Shown here in pieces: positions 1-8,719 of a stretch of 64,000 nucleotides of DNA. The stretch spans positions 56,283 through 120,282 of the forward strand of contig CAURED010000011.1 in the NCBI GenBank assembly GCA_963524205.1, in the 5' to 3' direction. Under the pieces are notes generated by a model. That model did no database searches. It had not been told where the DNA came from and was given only the letters and a program-made list of their open reading frames with translations. Within the stretch, counting starts at the first letter, position 1. Every line of letters begins with the position of its first letter. Position numbers and translations under genes: made by a program. This stretch comes from Aminipila sp963524205. GTDB taxonomy: Bacteria > Bacillota > Clostridia > Peptostreptococcales > Anaerovoracaceae.

Positions 1-488
1 GCCTCGCCGCCATTAGTGATAAATATTTTTTCACCATTTAAAATATAATAGTCATCTTCTAAGACAGCAGTAGTTTCAGTACCACCAGCATCACTTCCCG
101 CATTCTCTTCAGTAAGTCCAAATGCACCAATCTTTTCTCCTTTGGCCAATGGAACCAAGTATTTTTGTTTTTGCTCCTCTGTTCCATAGGCAAAAATTGG
201 GTATGCACCTAAAGATGTATGTGCCGAAAGAATTACACCTGTGCCACCATCCACCCTGGCCAGTTCCTCAACGGTGATAGCATAGCTGATTATGTCCAAC
301 TCTGCACCACCGTACTTTTTTGGATAAGGGATTCCCATCATTCCTATATCCGCTAACTTATGAATTACTTCTGAAGGAAATTTATTTTCCTGATCCAACA
401 TAAATGCAATAGGTTTAACTTCCTCTTCAGCAAATTCTCTGATTTTTTTTCTCAAATTTTCATGTTGTTCCGTAGTCTTAAAAAACAT
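1..488 (-). CDS. acyl-CoA dehydrogenase (butyryl-CoA-dehydrogenase-like), N-terminal part
   Basis: The first 162 residues of an acyl-CoA dehydrogenase; the rest lies left of the window. The family are FAD enzymes that oxidise acyl-CoA to enoyl-CoA, and in clostridia commonly serve butyrate formation with an electron-transfer flavoprotein. Visible are the N-terminal helical domain and the start of the beta domain with the flavin and substrate stretch FGLTEENAGSDAGG and then NGEKIFITNGG, both typical. The ATG at 488 follows GGAGA at good spacing. Family assignment is firm. The preferred acyl chain length cannot be read from this part, and no etf or crotonase neighbours are visible. Confidence 0.93.
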   Translation of the reverse strand, partial: MFFKTTEQHENLRKKIREFAEEEVKPIAFMLDQENKFPSEVIHKLADIGMMGIPYPKKYGGAELDIISYAITVEELARVDGGTGVILSAHTSLGAYPIFAYGTEEQKQKYLVPLAKGEKIGAFGLTEENAGSDAGGTETTAVLEDDYYILNGEKIFITNGGE

Positions 489-543
489 AAATACATCTCC
501 TTTTAATTCCATGGCAAAAAAAGTTCGAGTCAATCATGACCAC

Positions 544-555
544 TCGTTAAAACGA
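544..555. promoter_or_regulatory. candidate operator (TCGTT-AA-AACGA) upstream of the acyl-CoA dehydrogenase
   Basis: TCGTT and AACGA form an inverted repeat with a 2-base spacer. A second short one, GTCA-ATCA-TGAC, lies just beside it. Both are about 60 bases before the gene, where a TetR/FadR-type repressor could bind. Arms of this length occur by chance in AT-rich DNA, so this is only a candidate. Confidence 0.22.
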
Positions 556-678
556 ATAGCGTATTCTTAGACATGCCGTACACTTTGTTTGCTACTCTCT
601 ATCTTTTTATAACTAATACATACCCTTTCTTTATTTTACCTAAACACTATAAAAAAAATTGTACCATGACTGTTGCGC

Positions 679-1689
679 CTAAGTTCTTTTAAATGTATTA
701 ATATTATTGGGGAAATATTCTTTACCTAGCTGCCAAAGGTATTTATCAATTTCCTTTAAGTTGTACTGTGTTAAATTATAGTAGACTTGAAATTCTTTAA
801 GAATTTTTTTGAAGTTGGGGTAGATTTTCAGGTCCTCCTTACTATAAGAAGAGAATTTATCAATTTTTTTAAAATGTTTTAACATCTTGGCAATGTAACT
901 ATCATATATAGGGAATTCTTGTGGAACATGATGACTGCAATACTTTGATGCGAAGGAATAGAATCTCTTTGTAACTTTATTTCCCATATGAACTTTTGCA
1001 ATATCCTCAACAAGAAGAACGTCACCCATATATAATCTTTCATCAATATTAAGATTAACGATATGCTTTGCCACTTTATATGGATTGAATATATTTGTAC
1101 TATAAAAGTCATTTAAAACTGAAACCTTAACTAGGACCTCATCAATGGAAGTATTACCAGGATATGTATTAAGAAACAACTTGTTTAGTGCACTTTCTTG
1201 CACTATATAATTTTCAAGTTCATTCCACTTCTGTAAATAGTAATCAACTTGCTTTAAACAAGGTTTCGGAACAATTACGTCAAAATTTGTTCTCACTGCA
1301 TCTGCATTATTTTCTGTGTCTTCTACCTGTTTAAGGTTATCGTAATCAAGTGCAGTGTCATTAAGTAGTTTATTAACCCCACCATAACTATTGTCAATAT
1401 ACTCTTTGAGTTTTTTTATTGAACCAATATAAGTAGAGGCATCACGTTTTGGATTTAAACGATTCCTTTCTTGAAAAAATTGTTCCAGGAGTATTTGGCA
1501 CCTTTTTATTGATTCATCGTTTTTAAAAACATCCCAAAATTCAATACCAATATTGTGTCTTAAAGGGTAAAAAGCATCACTAATTATTATATTTTTATCT
1601 TTCATAGTTGGATAGTCATTTTCAATATGACTTCTAAAACTATCCCTTATTTTCATAATTTGTGAACTGTTAAGATTTATCTCATTCAT
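679..1689 (-). CDS. uncharacterised protein, possible OGG/HhH-glycosylase-like fold
   Basis: A 336-residue soluble protein with no signal peptide or membrane segment. I do not recognise the N-terminal 150 residues, which are Lys/Asn-rich and charged. The C-terminal half has an alternating helical pattern and the block FYSFASKYCSHH followed by FPIYDSYIAKML. This resembles the 'SFATKY...PIYDS' signature I associate with the 8-oxoguanine-glycosylase (OGG) fold proteins. If right, it may act on DNA, but no catalytic Lys/Asp pair can be assigned by eye. The ATG follows AAGGAG. It stands alone between an acyl-CoA dehydrogenase and a transporter terminator, and looks like accessory DNA. Confidence 0.72.
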   Translation of the reverse strand: MNEINLNSSQIMKIRDSFRSHIENDYPTMKDKNIIISDAFYPLRHNIGIEFWDVFKNDESIKRCQILLEQFFQERNRLNPKRDASTYIGSIKKLKEYIDNSYGGVNKLLNDTALDYDNLKQVEDTENNADAVRTNFDVIVPKPCLKQVDYYLQKWNELENYIVQESALNKLFLNTYPGNTSIDEVLVKVSVLNDFYSTNIFNPYKVAKHIVNLNIDERLYMGDVLLVEDIAKVHMGNKVTKRFYSFASKYCSHHVPQEFPIYDSYIAKMLKHFKKIDKFSSYSKEDLKIYPNFKKILKEFQVYYNLTQYNLKEIDKYLWQLGKEYFPNNINTFKRT

Positions 1690-1867
1690 TTGGTCAAATC
1701 TCCTTAAGGCTCTCTGTAATTTTTAATTCTCTTTTTAAAGTTTTATTTTATAAATTGCTTTAATTTTATTTTTTCAATTATTTACTATATTTTTACATAT
1801 TTCGATTTAATTATCAAGCACATTTTCTTTTATTTATTATAATAAAAATCAGAAATCATAATATACT

Positions 1868-1903
1868 AAAACACCCGTATCATCATGATACGGGTGTTTT
1901 AAA
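1868..1903 (-). terminator. strong hairpin terminator after the MFS gene
   Basis: AAAACACCCGTATCAT pairs with ATGATACGGGTGTTTT, an almost uninterrupted stem. It lies about 70 bases after the stop of the MFS transporter. Both sides are A/T-rich, so it could work in both directions, but no plus-strand gene ends here. Confidence 0.8.
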
Positions 1904-1974
1904 CTTTATCTTTATTAAATTATTTGTCATTTACAGATTCTCTCTTACAGCCTTGATAATTTGAACCGGCTGTT

Positions 1975-3315
1975 CTACTGGCTGATTTCTTCTAATGACT
2001 TACCCATAGTTTCCTTGCCAAAAATGGCCACTACGATGGCTACGATGGCAAATACGGCAGTCAGTAGAGCAAAAATATAACCATACCCTGTTTTTGGGCC
2101 ATAAGTGCTATAAATAACTGGTACGATAAGCGGAGCAATAAACGCCCCAATTCTGCCAAAAGCAGCTGCCCATCCGGCTCCACTGGCTCTTGCAGCAGTG
2201 GGATACACTTCTGGAGTGTACGTATAGACACATCCCCATGCACCTAAGCTAAAGAAATAAAGCAGGCACCCGTATAACAGCACTTGAGCTGTAGAGCCAG
2301 CATGTCCAAACAGCCATGCGGCTAAAGCCGTTCCTGCAAAATAAATAGAAAGTACCTTCTTTCGTCCAATTTTTTCAACAAAATAGGCTGCACTGAAATA
2401 GCCTGGCAGTTGCGCAAGACACATAATCAATGTAAACTCAAAGCTTTTTACTAGAGCAAAACCTTGCGCCATCAATAAGGACGGTGTCCATAACACGAAA
2501 CCATAATATCCAAAATTTATTCCTATCCAAATTGTCCAGAGTACCATCGTAGTTCGAATATATTTCTTAGACCATAAATCTCTTAGTGATAAACGACCGT
2601 TTGTTTCCCTGCTGTAAGTATATTCATCTGCCTGAACAGGTAAACTTTCAATATTAGCCTGTTTTTCCATCATTCGAACCAATTGATCTGCTTCTTCATG
2701 TTTTCCTGCTGTTTCCAGATAACGAGGGGACTCAGGGACAGCTTTTCTCAAATACGCTGCAAACAAAGCTGGTACAGCTCCCGCCCAGAACGCTACACGC
2801 CAGCCATAAACAGGGATAAGCAGATAAGCAACCAAAGCTGCCAAAATCCATCCCCACGCCCAAAAGCTTTCCAGAATAATAACATTGCGTCCACGAATCT
2901 TCTTCGGAGAATACTCACTAATCAAAGTAGAAGCTGCAGGTAATTCTCCTCCTAATCCAAAACCTGTACAGAATCTTAAAACCAGAAGCATTGGATAATT
3001 CACAGCAAATCCAGACAAACCACTAGCGATACCATATATGATTAGTGTACACATTACAATATTTCTTCTGCCCCATTTATCAGCGGCCATGCCTGATAGT
3101 GCCGCACCGAAGATCATACCTAACATACCAGAGCTTCCCAATAATCCAATCTGTCCTGTAGTCAATCCCCAATCAGTTCCAATGGCTGCCATTACGCCTG
3201 ACACCATTCCTTGATCCATGGCATCAAACATCCAACCAATTCCCGTCAGGAATAAAATCTTTTTCAGCATAGGGGTTGTTGGTAATCTATCAATTCGATT
3301 TGCGATATGTTCCAT
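1975..3315 (-). CDS. MFS transporter, metabolite/sugar-porter type
   Basis: A 446-residue major facilitator with 12 predicted membrane helices. The conserved loop between helices 2 and 3 is DKWGRR (residues 79-84), with an ESPRYL-type motif after helix 6, as in sugar porters and aromatic-acid or niacin permeases. The early D-x-MDQG stretch is also typical of that branch. Transport is probably proton-coupled; the substrate cannot be told. The ATG has a GAAGGAGAG ribosome site. The gene is monocistronic, with its own terminator and about 150 bases of possible promoter DNA upstream. No enzyme gene sits beside it to hint at the substrate. Confidence 0.88.
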   Translation of the reverse strand: MEHIANRIDRLPTTPMLKKILFLTGIGWMFDAMDQGMVSGVMAAIGTDWGLTTGQIGLLGSSGMLGMIFGAALSGMAADKWGRRNIVMCTLIIYGIASGLSGFAVNYPMLLVLRFCTGFGLGGELPAASTLISEYSPKKIRGRNVIILESFWAWGWILAALVAYLLIPVYGWRVAFWAGAVPALFAAYLRKAVPESPRYLETAGKHEEADQLVRMMEKQANIESLPVQADEYTYSRETNGRLSLRDLWSKKYIRTTMVLWTIWIGINFGYYGFVLWTPSLLMAQGFALVKSFEFTLIMCLAQLPGYFSAAYFVEKIGRKKVLSIYFAGTALAAWLFGHAGSTAQVLLYGCLLYFFSLGAWGCVYTYTPEVYPTAARASGAGWAAAFGRIGAFIAPLIVPVIYSTYGPKTGYGYIFALLTAVFAIVAIVVAIFGKETMGKSLEEISQ

Positions 3316-3461
3316 TTCACTCTCTCCTTCTTTAGTAAATACGCAACTGTATCAATACGCATATATACACATGTCTTGTCACACATTTTAGTCTACCATA
3401 TTAATATGCATCAATCAAGAGAATATTAATCACTTGAAATATATTTTCCTTTATACATCAT

Positions 3462-3502
3462 CGAAAAATAAAAAAAGAGACATATCTTTTTAGATAGTCT
3501 CG
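3462..3502 (-). terminator. terminator of the NSS transporter operon
   Basis: On the minus strand GAGACTATC pairs with GATATGTCTC and is followed by a run of T (complement of 3463-3476). It lies right after the small MetS-type gene. Confidence 0.82.
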
Positions 3503-3520
3503 ATTTTATTTTATTTCGGC

Positions 3521-3628
3521 TTATGAATTCTTTTTACTGTTTTTTATAGCAATTGTTACTGCAACTGCGCATCCACCCCAAAGCCCAGTACATCCGATGA
3601 TCATCATATTTATAGCACCCACACTCAT
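3521..3628 (-). CDS. MetS-family small subunit of an NSS amino-acid transporter (35 aa)
   Basis: A 35-residue protein with one hydrophobic segment and a basic tail ending KNSKKNS. Its ATG directly follows the stop codon of the NSS transporter, with AAGGAGG inside the end of that gene. The start (MSVGAINMMIIGCTGLWGG) matches the pattern of MetS, the one-helix subunit first described with the MetP methionine/alanine importer of Corynebacterium. The role here, helping the large subunit transport, is inferred from size, sequence and position. It is short and easily missed in routine annotation. Confidence 0.85.
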   Translation of the reverse strand: MSVGAINMMIIGCTGLWGGCAVAVTIAIKNSKKNS

Positions 3629-5140
3629 CTATGCTACCTCCTTACGTGACTCTTTGCTTAAATCAGCATATCCATCCTTGCCTTTCATGGAAGTAAGAAT
3701 TGCTGTACCAATAATAACCACAAATATCATACCCCATCCAAAAACAGCTACATTTGACGATGCATATCCACCGTAACCATTCATTAAGTAATCCTTAGTA
3801 TTTAAAAATACCATAATTCCAAGAACAATAACAGTGACAAACTTTAGAGAATAAACCCACCATCTTCCAATGTTGAAATTAGAAAAACTGTTCGCCTCCT
3901 GACGAAGTTTCTCTGTATCAAAGAACCATCCGACTAATATAACTTCAATCAGTCCTGCACCTACTATACCTATATTATTCGCAAAGGCATCTACGATGTC
4001 TAAGATATTCAATCCTGCTCCAGTAATGAATAATATACTTATCAAAAATGCTGGAACAATAACAGTAGTAACTGCTTTTTTATGTGACATTTCAAATTTA
4101 TCCTGTATGCCTGCAATAACTGCCTGCATAATTGAAATAAGTGAAGTGATACCAGCAGTAAATAAAGCACCAAAGAAACAAATTCCGAAGAAACCATTGA
4201 ACGCTGGAAGACTGCTGATAGCCGCAGGGAAAGTCATAAATGCCAGACCAACACCTGCTTTAGCAATTTCTTCAACTGCAACATTTTGTGTATAGGCCAT
4301 ATAACCCATAATACTAAATACACCAATACCTGCAAAAACTTCAAAACCGTGATTAGCAGTAGCTGTAATAAATGCACTGTTTACAACGTCTGTTTTCCTT
4401 GGTAAATAACTTGAATAGGAAATCATAATTGCAAAAGCAATCGATAAACTAAAAAATATCTGGCCATAAGCTGCTACCCACACACTAGGCTTTGCAAGTG
4501 CAGCCCAATTTGGTGCAAACATGTATTCAAGGCCATCTGCAGCACCAGGCAGTGTAATTCCACGAATTACTAAAATTGCTATCATGACCAATAATACAGG
4601 TAAGCATATTTTACACGCAAGTTCGATTCCCTTACTAACACCTCTATATAGAATGAATGCACTTATAGCCCATACAAGTAAAAATGGTATAATTAAATGC
4701 GTCTGAATGCCCCCAAGTTCTAGGGCACTATTAGTCAAACCAAGATATTGAACAAAGAATCCTGTTGGATCTGATCCCCAAGCTTGTGTTGCAGAGAATC
4801 CTATGTAGCTTACAACCCAAACTACAATTGCAAAATAGTAAACTGTAATGACAAAAGCAACCATTACCTGAAGCCATCCAAGCCATTCAAATTTTTTCTT
4901 CATTCTGGCAAAGGTTACTGGGGCTCCAGCCCTGTAAGTTTTTCCCAAAGTATACTCTAGAATAAGAATAGGAATACCAGCAGTAATAATAGCGAAAAAG
5001 TAAGGTAATAGGAATGCTCCCCCTCCATTCTGGGCTGCTATATAAGGAAAACGCCAAATGTTGCCTAACCCTACAGCAGAACCTATTGCAGCTAATAAAA
5101 AGCCCAATTTTGTGTTCCATTGTTCTCTCAAAGAACTCAC
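3629..5140 (-). CDS. sodium-dependent amino-acid transporter, NSS (SNF) family
   Basis: About 503 residues with 11-12 membrane helices. The family signature GSAVGLGNIWRFPY is at residues 20-33, where helix 1 unwinds to bind sodium and substrate in LeuT-type carriers. Substrate is likely a neutral amino acid, because a MetS-type subunit follows. The start is uncertain. The first codon shown is GTG (5140), only 2-3 bases after GAGAGG. A TTG at 5131 lies about 11 bases after that site and also fits. Either choice keeps the whole transport domain. Confidence 0.92.
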   Translation of the reverse strand: MSSLREQWNTKLGFLLAAIGSAVGLGNIWRFPYIAAQNGGGAFLLPYFFAIITAGIPILILEYTLGKTYRAGAPVTFARMKKKFEWLGWLQVMVAFVITVYYFAIVVWVVSYIGFSATQAWGSDPTGFFVQYLGLTNSALELGGIQTHLIIPFLLVWAISAFILYRGVSKGIELACKICLPVLLVMIAILVIRGITLPGAADGLEYMFAPNWAALAKPSVWVAAYGQIFFSLSIAFAIMISYSSYLPRKTDVVNSAFITATANHGFEVFAGIGVFSIMGYMAYTQNVAVEEIAKAGVGLAFMTFPAAISSLPAFNGFFGICFFGALFTAGITSLISIMQAVIAGIQDKFEMSHKKAVTTVIVPAFLISILFITGAGLNILDIVDAFANNIGIVGAGLIEVILVGWFFDTEKLRQEANSFSNFNIGRWWVYSLKFVTVIVLGIMVFLNTKDYLMNGYGGYASSNVAVFGWGMIFVVIIGTAILTSMKGKDGYADLSKESRKEVA

Positions 5141-5402
5141 ATCCTCTCAATAAATATTAAACAAATGATAACTGGTTGATTAAATTAAAATTCAAATCAA
5201 ACTAAAATACCTTATTAGTATACTGGTACTTTTCAAAAACGTCAACGTTTTTTTGTTTTCAGAAACAATTTTTTTGTTTTTTAATTGTTTGTGTATACAA
5301 AATTCAAAATAATAAAAAACTTTTATTACCTTTTAAATAAAAAAGCTTTTACATAACCGTTTTTATCTCTGTTATATAGAATCACTACAAATAAAAAGAA
5401 AG

Positions 5403-5466
5403 TATAAAAAATGGTCCTGCAGATCAAACCACTTTTTTAAGTGCTTAATCTGCAGGACCCGTTTTT
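5403..5466 (-). terminator. terminator of the TRAP operon
   Basis: A 12-base-pair stem (GGTCCTGCAGAT with its complement) with a further partly paired inner part (CCACTT/AAGTGC region), followed on the minus strand by a short T run. It lies 20-80 bases after dctM. The DNA between it and the NSS start (about 5150-5400) holds no gene that I can see. Confidence 0.85.
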
Positions 5467-5487
5467 TATTTTCATGAATTCAACAAT

Positions 5488-6801
5488 CTAGTGAATGAAT
5501 ACAAGCGATAGCCATGGAACATAGGTTATAAGCGCAAGTGCCGCCAATCCTACCGCAAATAGTGGAAGAATGTACTTAAACATGCTTTCCATCTTGATCT
5601 TTGCAACTGCTGCACCTACAAACAGATTACAGCCATATGGTGGTGTACATAGGCCTAGTGCCAAGTTAACTGCCATAACAACACCAAAGTGAATTGGGTT
5701 TATATTTAATGCAACCACTGTAGGCATCAACAACGGAGCCATAACAATGATTGCCGGCACCGTATCCATAAATAAGCCTACAACAAGCAAAACTAAATTA
5801 ACGAAGAGCAATACCACAAGTGGATTACTGGAAACACCTGTCAAAAATTCAGTTATCATCTGAGGCACATTTTCATAGGTCATAAATGTTGAAAAAACAG
5901 TGGAATACCCTAATAAAAATGAAGTGATTCCGTTTAAAACCGCTGTTTCTAAAAATACGTTTTTAAGGTCTTTCATGGTCATTTCCTTGTAGACGAATAC
6001 ACTGATGATGATTGAATATACTACTGAGATGCATGCAGCTTCTGTAGGTGTAAATATACCTGAATAGATACCACCCAGAATAATAACAGGAGACAGCAGT
6101 GCCCAAAATCCATCTTTAATGCTTCTACCAATTTCAGCAAATCTAAATTTCATAGCTTGTGCCAGAGATACCATTTCGTCTTTTTCCCTGGCATTTTGCT
6201 TCAAATCCGTACCACTGATTGTACAGATTACAATATTTGCAAAGGTAAAGAATATACCGATTAAAATACCAGGCAAAACACCAGCTAAAAATAATTGTGA
6301 AATCGAAACCCCTGTTGAAGCACCATATAATACAAAGGATAAGCTCGGTGGAATAATTGGACCTACTATTCCTCCAAAACAAACGATTGTTGCCGCATAT
6401 GCAGGATCATACCCCTTCTTTTTCATCTCTGGAATCATCATCCCGCCAATAGCTGAGGTTGTAGCCATCCCAGATCCTGATAGTGCTCCGAAAAACATGC
6501 ACGCAATAACAGCAACGCAGCCTATTGAACCATTTACAAAGCTAATTAAAGCAGATGCAAAATTAACAATTCTTTTAGCAATTCCGCCAGTTGACATGAT
6601 AATACCGGCCAACATAAAGAAAGGAATTGCCATTACTGTAAACGAAAATATACCACTATAACAGTATTGTGCATTAATGACCATGTTTAAATCTGAAGCC
6701 ATTACCATGGAAATCATCGTAGCTCCGCCTATGGCAAATCCAACAGGAACACCAATCAACAGCAATACAAACAGGGATATAAACAATATAGTTACTGCCA
6801 T
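5488..6801 (-). CDS. dctM: TRAP transporter large permease subunit (DctM)
   Basis: 437 residues with about 12 membrane helices of the ion-transporter superfamily. It forms the channel that moves an organic acid with sodium after delivery by DctP. The family pattern PIIPPSLSFVLYG is present, as is the end-loop motif CTPPYGCNLFVG. It starts 2 bases after the stop of dctQ, so the two are translationally coupled. The gene is full length and is the last of the dctPQM operon. Confidence 0.95.
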   Translation of the reverse strand: MAVTILFISLFVLLLIGVPVGFAIGGATMISMVMASDLNMVINAQYCYSGIFSFTVMAIPFFMLAGIIMSTGGIAKRIVNFASALISFVNGSIGCVAVIACMFFGALSGSGMATTSAIGGMMIPEMKKKGYDPAYAATIVCFGGIVGPIIPPSLSFVLYGASTGVSISQLFLAGVLPGILIGIFFTFANIVICTISGTDLKQNAREKDEMVSLAQAMKFRFAEIGRSIKDGFWALLSPVIILGGIYSGIFTPTEAACISVVYSIIISVFVYKEMTMKDLKNVFLETAVLNGITSFLLGYSTVFSTFMTYENVPQMITEFLTGVSSNPLVVLLFVNLVLLVVGLFMDTVPAIIVMAPLLMPTVVALNINPIHFGVVMAVNLALGLCTPPYGCNLFVGAAVAKIKMESMFKYILPLFAVGLAALALITYVPWLSLVFIH

Positions 6802-6803
6802 TA

Positions 6804-7304
6804 TTACTCGCCTCCCTCTATCTGCACATCATTTTTGACAATACATTTTAATGCTTGGATGAAGTACACAATTGCTCTTATGATAAATAGTGCACATCCA
6901 AGCACAACAGATAAATATCCCCAAGCGGTGCTGATCTTGATTCCTGCATACGGAACATTCATTTGTATTTGAATCATTGTAAATCCGTAATACATGGTAA
7001 CTCCGCAAATGACAATCAAAATAATTTCTGTCAGCGCTTCCGCAGCCTTATTTAGTCTGTACGGCAATTTATCTACAAGCATTGTAATTTTTATATGCTC
7101 TTTTCGTCTATGCCCGATGCTGATTCCAAGCCATGAAATCCATACAAACAAGAACTTACCCATTTCCTCCGACCAAGAAAGTGAATTGTTAAATATATAT
7201 CTCATAATAACCTGAAAAAAAATGATTCCAACCATTGCTGCGAACATGACAATCAGGCAAGTATCTTCAATCCTATCTATGGTCTTTACTACCTTTTTTA
7301 TCAT
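6804..7304 (-). CDS. dctQ: TRAP transporter small permease subunit (DctQ)
   Basis: 166 residues with four membrane helices, containing the family features NNSLSWSEEMGKFLFVW and the RRKEHI loop. It is the partner of DctM. The ATG has TAGGAGG upstream. The gap of 175 bases from dctP holds a strong stem-loop. Confidence 0.94.
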   Translation of the reverse strand: MIKKVVKTIDRIEDTCLIVMFAAMVGIIFFQVIMRYIFNNSLSWSEEMGKFLFVWISWLGISIGHRRKEHIKITMLVDKLPYRLNKAAEALTEIILIVICGVTMYYGFTMIQIQMNVPYAGIKISTAWGYLSVVLGCALFIIRAIVYFIQALKCIVKNDVQIEGGE

Positions 7305-7391
7305 AAACTATCATTACCTCCTATAAAGAGATAATGACCTCCTTTCATACTTCCCTATTAACATAACTTTTTAATTAAGCTCATACTCTAT

Positions 7392-7435
7392 GCGCCGCAT
7401 TTTCCCTATTTCAGCTTACCGGTAAAATGCGGCGC
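7392..7435 (-). other. intercistronic stem-loop between dctP and dctQM
   Basis: GCGCCGCATTTT (7392-7403) and AAAATGCGGCGC (7424-7435) are a perfect 12-base inverted repeat. No T run follows on the minus strand, so it is not a typical terminator. Such stems between a binding-protein gene and its permease genes often protect the upstream mRNA, giving more binding protein than permease. That role is inferred. Confidence 0.75.
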
Positions 7436-7479
7436 GAATACTACTGCTCCTGACTTCTTCAACTATACAGTTTTATACC

Positions 7480-8508
7480 TTATTTAGGGCGCGTAGCTAA
7501 CCATTTATCAAGCATTTCATCACCGACAAGTTTTCTTTGATAGTCGTAAACTGGCTTAACGGCTTCTTCAAATGCTGCCATTTCTTCAGCTGTCAGTTCA
7601 TAAACCTGAGCTCCTTCTTTTTTAAAACGTTCAATATAGCCTTGTTCTTTTGCATATTCCTCAGCTCTTTGATTCTTTGCAACTTCTCTGACACCTGCTT
7701 CCAACACTTCTCTGTCCTCTGGATTTAAAGATTCAATCCATTCTCTGGAACAAATAATTGGGAAAGGTGAACTTGCATGGTTGGTTAAAGTAATATATGG
7801 AGCAATTTCATGTAAATTAAAGTCATTAAATACTCCTAATGAATGATCAAGTGCATTAATCTGGCCTTGAGACAAGGATGTGACAACTTCTCCCCACGCC
7901 ATTGGTGTTGGATTAGCTCCCATAGCTTTCCAGATTTCAATATTTAAATCATTTTGTGCAATTCGAATTTTTTGTCCTTTTAAATCTTTTTGATTGTGGT
8001 AGATTTTATCTCTGCTTATAACTTGTCTCATACCGTTATAATACATATCAATACAGTAATAACCTGAATCCTTCAGAGTTTCGTTAAACAACTCCAACCC
8101 ACCGTTTTCAAATGTTCCTTTTTCCCAATCATCAAAGGAAGGATATAAATAAGGTAAATCAATACAGGTTGAATCCGGTCCTGCTGCTGATGTTATAACG
8201 GATGACAAATCAAACATCATTGTAACCGTTCCAAGTTTAATGCCGGATACCAAATCTGGAGTGTCTCCCAATTGTCCATCTGGATAAACTTCCACTTTAA
8301 ATCTTCCTGGTGCTTCTTTTTCTAAATATTCACCAAGTGCTTCACTCCATTTATGGGTTGATCTCTGTGATGAATCTGTATGTCCAATCTTAATCACAAT
8401 TGGACCTTCTGCTTCAGCTGTTGTCTTAGTCTTGGCTCCACACCCTCCAAATAAACCAATTAACAACACCATAGCTAGCATAATTGATAATAATTTCCCT
8501 CTTCTCAT
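7480..8508 (-). CDS. dctP: TRAP transporter solute-binding lipoprotein (DctP)
   Basis: 342 residues. A lipoprotein signal ends in LFGGC, with the modified cysteine at residue 23; the protein would be anchored outside the membrane. The body is a DctP-family fold, starting IVIKIGHTDSSQRSTHKW and containing KGQKIRIAQND, where the conserved arginine that grips a substrate carboxylate normally lies. The ligand is probably an organic acid, but the family cannot be narrowed further by eye. It is the first gene of dctPQM and lies 70 bases after a sigma-54 promoter. Confidence 0.95.
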   Translation of the reverse strand: MRRGKLLSIMLAMVLLIGLFGGCGAKTKTTAEAEGPIVIKIGHTDSSQRSTHKWSEALGEYLEKEAPGRFKVEVYPDGQLGDTPDLVSGIKLGTVTMMFDLSSVITSAAGPDSTCIDLPYLYPSFDDWEKGTFENGGLELFNETLKDSGYYCIDMYYNGMRQVISRDKIYHNQKDLKGQKIRIAQNDLNIEIWKAMGANPTPMAWGEVVTSLSQGQINALDHSLGVFNDFNLHEIAPYITLTNHASSPFPIICSREWIESLNPEDREVLEAGVREVAKNQRAEEYAKEQGYIERFKKEGAQVYELTAEEMAAFEEAVKPVYDYQRKLVGDEMLDKWLATRPK

Positions 8509-8578
8509 AGCTTCTAAATCCTTTCTTATAATTTTGAGTTACATAATAATCATCTAATTATCATGTGACTTATATAAG

Positions 8579-8595
8579 AGCAAACATCATGCCAA
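8579..8595 (-). promoter_or_regulatory. sigma-54 promoter of dctPQM
   Basis: The minus strand reads TTGGCATGATGTTTGCT. Against the consensus TGGCACG-N4-TTGCW there is one mismatch, and the GG and GC are exactly 10 bases apart. Transcription would begin near 8569, leaving a leader of about 60 bases. The adjacent response regulator is a sigma-54 activator with GAFTGA, which supports the assignment. Confidence 0.85.
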
Positions 8596-8670
8596 TTATT
8601 TAACAATAAGCAATTATATCTAAACACCTGTAAATTCCTTGGTTTCTGTTTTTCTTCATCATAATGCAGT

Positions 8671-8703
8671 ATAAAAAAGCGTGTAATTTCTTACACGCTT
8701 TAA
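8671..8703 (-). terminator. terminator of the sensor/regulator pair
   Basis: AAAGCGTGTAA-GAAA-TTACACGCTTT on the minus strand, followed by TTTATA. It separates the regulator genes from the dctP promoter. Confidence 0.85.
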
Positions 8704-8719
8704 AAAATATGCTGAAAAA

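Noticed and set aside
3398..3409. Palindrome CATATTAATATG upstream of the MFS gene
   Set aside because: All A/T except the end bases and expected by chance in such DNA.
6119..6661. 180-residue plus-strand frame opposite dctM
   Set aside because: A shadow of dctM; it has no start signal and mirrors the membrane-protein codons.
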